In this document: positions 61,057-64,000 of the stretch, piece after piece | Layout of the letters: every line of letters begins with the position of its first letter | Position numbering within the stretch: position 1 is the stretch's first letter | Assembly (NCBI RefSeq): GCF_009602705.1 | Contig: NZ_VSWH01000001.1 | Location: 682,001 to 746,000 of the forward strand | Source: Chryseobacterium vaccae | Lineage (GTDB): Bacteria > Bacteroidota > Bacteroidia > Flavobacteriales > Weeksellaceae | Reading direction: 5' to 3' | DNA: 64,000 nt | The notes under the pieces: model-generated | Databases searched by the model: none | What the model was told of the DNA's origin: nothing | What the model saw: the letters and a program-made list of their open reading frames with translations, nothing else | Position numbers and translations under genes: made by a program

Positions 61057-61593
61057 ATGAAAAACATTCATAATATAAAATCCATTGTTCTATTATTTAT
61101 TTTCTTAACTTCCTATCAGATGGTTCCGGGAAAAAGTAAAATGCAATCACAAAGATTTTCACAGAAGGAAACAGCTGTGGATTCAGAGGATGATCTTATC
61201 TTCATCCAGGAAGACGGGAAGAAAATATCATTAAGTGATTTAAAAGGAAAAATTGTCTTTATTAATTTCTGGGCAACCTGGTGTAGACCATGTATTGAGG
61301 AAATGCCTTCTATCCAGAGCCTTAAAAACAAATTTAAGAATGACGAAATCGTTTTTATCATGCTGAACATAGAATCCAACCTGAGCAAAGCAAAAAAGTT
61401 TATGAAACAGCGTAATCTGGATCTGCCCGTTCATATTGCCGGAAGCAAGATTCCGTCATCCTTATTCAAGAATGTAGTTCCTACAACACTCATCTATAAT
61501 AAACAGGGAAAACTGGAAGCCAATATTCAGGGGATGAGAGATTTTGGAGAAGATGAAATCTATCAGGCATTAAAAGAATTATCTGAAAAGTAA
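61057..61593 (+). CDS. TlpA-like thioredoxin-fold protein
   Basis: A 178-residue exported protein with a signal peptide (IVLLFIFLTSYQMVPG) and a thioredoxin-like domain: ISLSDLKGKIVFINFWATWC then RPCIEEMPSIQ (active site WCRPC), and VVPTTLIYNKQGK with the cis-Pro. Likely a periplasmic disulfide reductase. Followed 8 bp later by a paralogue. Confidence 0.9.
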   Translation: MKNIHNIKSIVLLFIFLTSYQMVPGKSKMQSQRFSQKETAVDSEDDLIFIQEDGKKISLSDLKGKIVFINFWATWCRPCIEEMPSIQSLKNKFKNDEIVFIMLNIESNLSKAKKFMKQRNLDLPVHIAGSKIPSSLFKNVVPTTLIYNKQGKLEANIQGMRDFGEDEIYQALKELSEK

Positions 61594-61601
61594 AACACAT
61601 C

Positions 61602-62195
61602 ATGAAGAATACAAAAATATGGATCAAGAAAAACTGGTCTACCTTAACTTTAGCAGCTATTTTTATAATCCTTTTAGTAAGCCCGGATGCCAAAGCGTGG
61701 CTGATGCGGCAGATGATAGCAACCGGAATCTTTAATTCCAGTATTAAAGATTCCCCTACATCTGATGAAACGAAGTCTGCATCTGTCCATTTTAAAGTAA
61801 CGGATGAAAAAGGAGAGGTTTTCAATACTTCACAGCTGAAGGGAAAGGTAGTCTTTATTAATTTCTGGGCATCCTGGTGTCCACCGTGCAGAGCAGAATT
61901 TCCTTCCATTCAGAAATTGTATGAGAAATATAAGGCTCATCCGGATATGGTATTTCTTACCATAAATCTCGATGATAATCCTGAACTGGGAAAAATTTAT
62001 TTAACGGATAATCAGTTTACCCTTCCGTTTCTGACGCCTGTAGAGAATATTCCAAAAGAATATTACAGCGGATCACTGCCCACTACTGTTGTTTTGGATA
62101 AGCAGGGTAAAATAAGACTGCATCATACAGGAATGGCAGATTATAGTAAAACCTCGTTTTATGATCAAATGGATTTACTTTTAAAGGATAACTAA
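61602..62195 (+). CDS. Second TlpA-like thioredoxin-fold protein, membrane-anchored
   Basis: A 197-residue paralogue of the upstream gene. One N-terminal membrane segment (LTLAAIFIILLVSPDAKAWL) probably stays as an anchor. The active site is FWASWCPPCRAEFPSIQK, and LPTTVVLDKQGKIRLHHTGM has the cis-Pro loop. The two share FINFWA.WC.PC..E.PSIQ and arose by tandem duplication. Terminator follows. Confidence 0.9.
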   Translation: MKNTKIWIKKNWSTLTLAAIFIILLVSPDAKAWLMRQMIATGIFNSSIKDSPTSDETKSASVHFKVTDEKGEVFNTSQLKGKVVFINFWASWCPPCRAEFPSIQKLYEKYKAHPDMVFLTINLDDNPELGKIYLTDNQFTLPFLTPVENIPKEYYSGSLPTTVVLDKQGKIRLHHTGMADYSKTSFYDQMDLLLKDN

Positions 62196-62215
62196 TACTT
62201 TAAATAATTTTATAA

Positions 62216-62245
62216 AGGCCTCTCTGTATTCCGGAGAGGCTTTTG
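62216..62245 (+). terminator. Terminator of the TlpA pair
   Basis: GCCTCTC and GAGAGGC pair around nine bases and TTTTGCTTTA follows. The remainder of 62246-62574 is very AT-rich and shows no gene. Confidence 0.75.
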
Positions 62246-62574
62246 CTTTAACTGATTAATCTTTAAAAAGACCACAAAACGGTTCATTTTTTTTTCAATA
62301 TAATCTCCGGATAGTGAAGTCAGCATCAAATTTTGGAGATCAAATCTGGTCTAAAAAAGGGCTTGCTGGTCTGAAATGGCTTCAGAAAAATTTAAACTTT
62401 ACATAATCGTTATAAGCCTCTTAATATTAATTCAACATTTCGAAGTGCATAAGTTGGCATTTAACATAATTAAAATCAATCAGATAAATAATAAAATGAA
62501 TAATTCAATAAATTTGAGTTATATTAACGAAATATTAAATAATAAAAAAATATAATTATTTTATTTAAAAATAT

Positions 62575-62604
62575 TTTGACTTATTATTATTTTTCATATT
62601 TTAG
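62575..62604 (+). promoter_or_regulatory. Promoter of the glycine-zipper peptide gene
   Basis: TTTG (62575-62578), 18 nt, then TATTTTAG (62597-62604), one base from TAnnTTTG. The leader of about 25 nt is AT-rich. Confidence 0.5.
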
Positions 62605-62632
62605 TGATGTATTAATCATATAAAATTATATC

Positions 62633-62917
62633 ATGAAAAATCTAAAAAAACTAGACAGAAACGAATTAAAAGCTATTTCAGGAAACGGACTACTTGATCC
62701 AATCGGAGGACTACTTGGCGGATTAGGCGGAGTAGTAGGTGGAGTAGTTGGCGGTGTAGGAACCATCGTTGGTGGAGTAGTAGGTGGAGTAGGTTCTACC
62801 GTTGGTGGAGTTGTTGGCGGTGTAACTACCGTTGTTGGAAACGCTCTATGCCAGACTCAGTGTGTAATTAATGGTGTTGTTCACATCAAATTACTTGAGT
62901 GCGGATCTACTTGCTAA
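62633..62917 (+). CDS. Bacteriocin-like peptide: GG-type leader, glycine zipper, CX3C-X12-CX3C tail
   Basis: A 94-residue precursor-like protein. MKNLKKLDRNELKAISGNG is a Chryseobacterium-type bacteriocin leader (KKLxRxELKxIxG), though the usual Gly-Gly cleavage site reads Gly-Asn-Gly. Residues ~24-68 are almost only Gly and Val: three 11-residue repeats GGVVGGVG(T/S)(I/T)V..., a glycine zipper able to insert into membranes. The C-terminus has Cys73, Cys77, Cys90 and Cys94 in a CX3C-X12-CX3C pattern, the spacing of helical-hairpin (alpha-hairpinin) peptides. No exporter, peptidase or modifying enzyme gene is within this window. Confidence 0.75.
   Translation: MKNLKKLDRNELKAISGNGLLDPIGGLLGGLGGVVGGVVGGVGTIVGGVVGGVGSTVGGVVGGVTTVVGNALCQTQCVINGVVHIKLLECGSTC
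62738..62836 (+). repeat. 33-bp tandem repeat, three units
   Basis: Three in-frame 33-bp units (GGTGGAGTAG... start each) encode residues 36-46, 47-57 and 58-68 of the bacteriocin-like peptide. Unit length is a multiple of 3, so copy number could vary without a frameshift. Confidence 0.8.
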
Positions 62918-62948
62918 GAAGCAAAAAAGCACTGACATTAAAAATTAT

Positions 62949-62974
62949 ACCGCTCTTTTCAGAGCGGTTTTTTT
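62949..62974 (+). terminator. Terminator of the glycine-zipper peptide gene
   Basis: ACCGCTCT pairs with AGAGCGGT around four bases and seven T follow: a strong rho-independent terminator. Confidence 0.9.
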
Positions 62975-63042
62975 ACGGTTTCCCGTTTTTGACTTAAACT
63001 GTTCTTTTCGTATTTTTAAAATAGTAACCATGACTGCATACG

Positions 63043-63378
63043 ATGAGATCTTTATTATTACTTATTTTAGCTCTGATATTTAACTTTCAATTGATCTATG
63101 GGCGCGGAAAATGCACAGGCAGTGAATATTGCAGCGCCTGCGAAACCTGTAATTATTGTAAACATTGTGCTAAAAATGGTGGCAGCTGCGGAATTTGCGG
63201 AGGCAGCGACCGGGAAGATCATCATTCATCAATGAATTTATCTGAAAAGAAAAGTTTCTATGGTGATACTCAAAATTCTGAGAACAGCAAATCCTGGGAA
63301 AGGTATCTGGTAATTTTCTTATTGATTATTATAGGGTTATTGTTTTTGAAAATTGCTTTGCAGAAACCAAGGAAATAA
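63043..63378 (+). CDS. Cys-ladder membrane protein of unknown function
   Basis: A 111-residue protein: signal peptide (LLLLILALIFNFQLIYG), a periplasmic segment with eight cysteines at 24, 30, 33, 36, 39, 42, 49 and 52 (repeated CxxC: CSACETCNYCKHC, then CGICGG), a hydrophilic linker and a C-terminal membrane helix (YLVIFLLIIIGLLFLKIAL). The Cys spacing fits zinc or other metal binding or a disulfide ladder. Similar short Cys-rich proteins occur in flavobacteria, but I know no function. Confidence 0.7.
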   Translation: MRSLLLLILALIFNFQLIYGRGKCTGSEYCSACETCNYCKHCAKNGGSCGICGGSDREDHHSSMNLSEKKSFYGDTQNSENSKSWERYLVIFLLIIIGLLFLKIALQKPRK

Positions 63379-63744
63379 AAACTTTGCTTAGATAAAGTCT
63401 GAAATTTTTTTCTCTCGTTGATTTGGCTAATCTGGCAGATTTATTAAAATTTCATGAAATTCTTATTGTGATCCAAAGGTTTATAAATTTAAGTTCTGAA
63501 ATCTTTAAATCTCTAATCGCTGAGAATCGTATATAAATTTTCAAGCTTTACATGGGACTGTACAGGAGACTGTGAAAAGGATCTAATTTGAGGATCCAAC
63601 AGAATGTTTTATATAGAAACAATTACAATTTAACATAATATAAATTATAGGAATTATTGAATTCTAATTTTAAAGCCTTTTATTCTATTTCATCTTTTCA
63701 TGTAATTCTCGATTAACAGAAATCCTGGGATGAAAATTAATCAT
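63379..63744. other. Intergenic gap, no gene found
   Basis: AT-rich spacer. It holds GATTTGGCTAATCTGGCAGA (near 63420), which looks like part of a degenerate dispersed repeat; no coding frame or strong hairpin was seen. Confidence 0.4.
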
Positions 63745-63752
63745 TATATTTG
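63745..63752 (+). promoter_or_regulatory. -7 element of the XRE gene
   Basis: TATATTTG matches TAnnTTTG and lies 22 bp before the ATG at 63775; no clear TTTG is found at the -33 position. Confidence 0.45.
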
Positions 63753-63774
63753 CCAAATAATGTCAAGATAAAAA

Positions 63775-64000
63775 ATGTCAAGTATATTTGGTTCCAAACT
63801 CAGAATGCTTAGGGAGCAACAGCAGATTCCCCAAAGACAGTTAGCTTCCATTTTGGAAATTGACACAGCAACCTATTGTAAAATCGAAAAAGGCGACAGA
63901 CAGGCAAAACGTGAACAGGTTATCGTTCTCGGAAACTTATTACAAGCTGATACAAAAGAACTCCTTAGATTGTGGTCAGCAGACAAAGTTTATAATATTA
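63775..64000 (+). CDS. XRE-family helix-turn-helix regulator (cut by window end)
   Basis: The first 75 codons: MSSIFGSKLRMLREQQQIPQ, then RQLASILEIDTATYCKIEKG and REQVIVLGNLLQADTKELLR. The helix-turn-helix is complete but the 3' end lies outside the window. Proteins with this start (IFGxKLRxLRE...QRQxAxxLxIDTxxxxKIEKGDRxAKREQV) often stand beside DNA methyltransferase or restriction genes in Bacteroidota, so a restriction-modification locus may follow. An ATG at 63760 is followed by a stop after three codons. Confidence 0.85.
   Translation, partial: MSSIFGSKLRMLREQQQIPQRQLASILEIDTATYCKIEKGDRQAKREQVIVLGNLLQADTKELLRLWSADKVYNI

Noticed and set aside
62738..62836. Possible CRISPR-like repeat array
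   Set aside because: Units are contiguous, in frame and translate to Gly/Val repeats of one protein; there are no spacers.
1..64000. tRNA, rRNA or replication-origin signals
   Set aside because: No cloverleaf with CCA-type ends, rRNA-like stretch or clustered DnaA boxes was recognised by eye; a tRNAscan/Infernal run would settle it.

Overview
The window looks like chromosomal DNA of a flavobacterium (Bacteroidota), most likely Chryseobacterium or a close relative in the Weeksellaceae. The grounds are AT-rich DNA, promoters of the Bacteroidota type (TTTG, about 18-19 nt, then TAnnTTTG), AraC-type regulators with TPR repeats, a RND-TolC fusion pump, a TonB-dependent receptor with a carboxypeptidase-regulatory-like domain, and Chryseobacterium-style GG-leader peptides. 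No rRNA, tRNA, CRISPR array or prophage was recognised. Everything here is read by eye from sequence; family names rest on motifs, not on database searches.

Layout. 1-6.5 kb: a two-repeat mannose-binding (MVL-type) lectin on the minus strand; a hypothetical gene; a Na+/H+ antiporter; then an MFS exporter, a siderophore-interacting flavoprotein, a broken Crp/Fnr regulator and a second flavoprotein. Both the antiporter and the MFS gene have an Fnr-like box (TTGACTTAA(G/A)TCAA) at the same distance from the -7 element. 6.5-13 kb: a heavy-metal efflux unit (small secreted protein, CzcA/CusA-TolC fusion, CusB-type adaptor). 13-20 kb: an OmpH/Skp-like protein, a 602-residue protein of unknown function that recalls FMN-binding TIM barrels, a ClC chloride channel with CBS domains, and a TPR-AraC regulator. 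20-24.4 kb: two small helix-turn-helix genes behind a long nested hairpin, then three tandem secreted C1q-like proteins and a lipoprotein. 24.4-30 kb: SDR and FAD-dependent oxidoreductases, a rhodanese/TlpA pair, two DNA-repair glycosylases (Mug and AAG types) and a lipocalin-like protein. 30-31.6 kb: a complete IS3-family element (IS150-like) that has landed in the loop of a transcription terminator.

31.6-41 kb: DPP-IV and an Xaa-Pro aminopeptidase (minus strand), then an AraC regulator and a complete trans-4-hydroxy-L-proline pathway (epimerase, D-hydroxyproline dehydrogenase, deaminase, 2-oxoglutarate semialdehyde dehydrogenase). Together these can take proline/hydroxyproline-rich (collagen-like) peptides to 2-oxoglutarate. 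41.9-56.2 kb: a full assimilatory sulfate-to-cysteine locus headed by an Rrf2 regulator: APS reductase, CysD, CysN, serine acetyltransferase, cysteine synthase, CobA, CysJ, CysI, a 26-residue ORF ending Cys-Met-Cys-Cys, a TonB-dependent receptor, and a siroheme-synthase/TauE-type exporter fusion. 56.5-64 kb: small hypotheticals, a methyltransferase, a lipoprotein esterase, an XRE-S24 regulator, two TlpA-like thioredoxins, a glycine-zipper bacteriocin-like peptide with four C-terminal cysteines, a Cys-ladder membrane protein, and the start of an XRE regulator cut by the window end.

Two dispersed non-coding repeat families (two and three copies) and a palindrome inside the cys operon fill several gaps. 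The best candidates for something undescribed are the CMCC peptide in the cys operon, the HTH/C1q cassette, the glycine-zipper peptide, the promoter-terminator mini-transcript near the lectin gene, and the paired Fnr boxes beside a decayed regulator.
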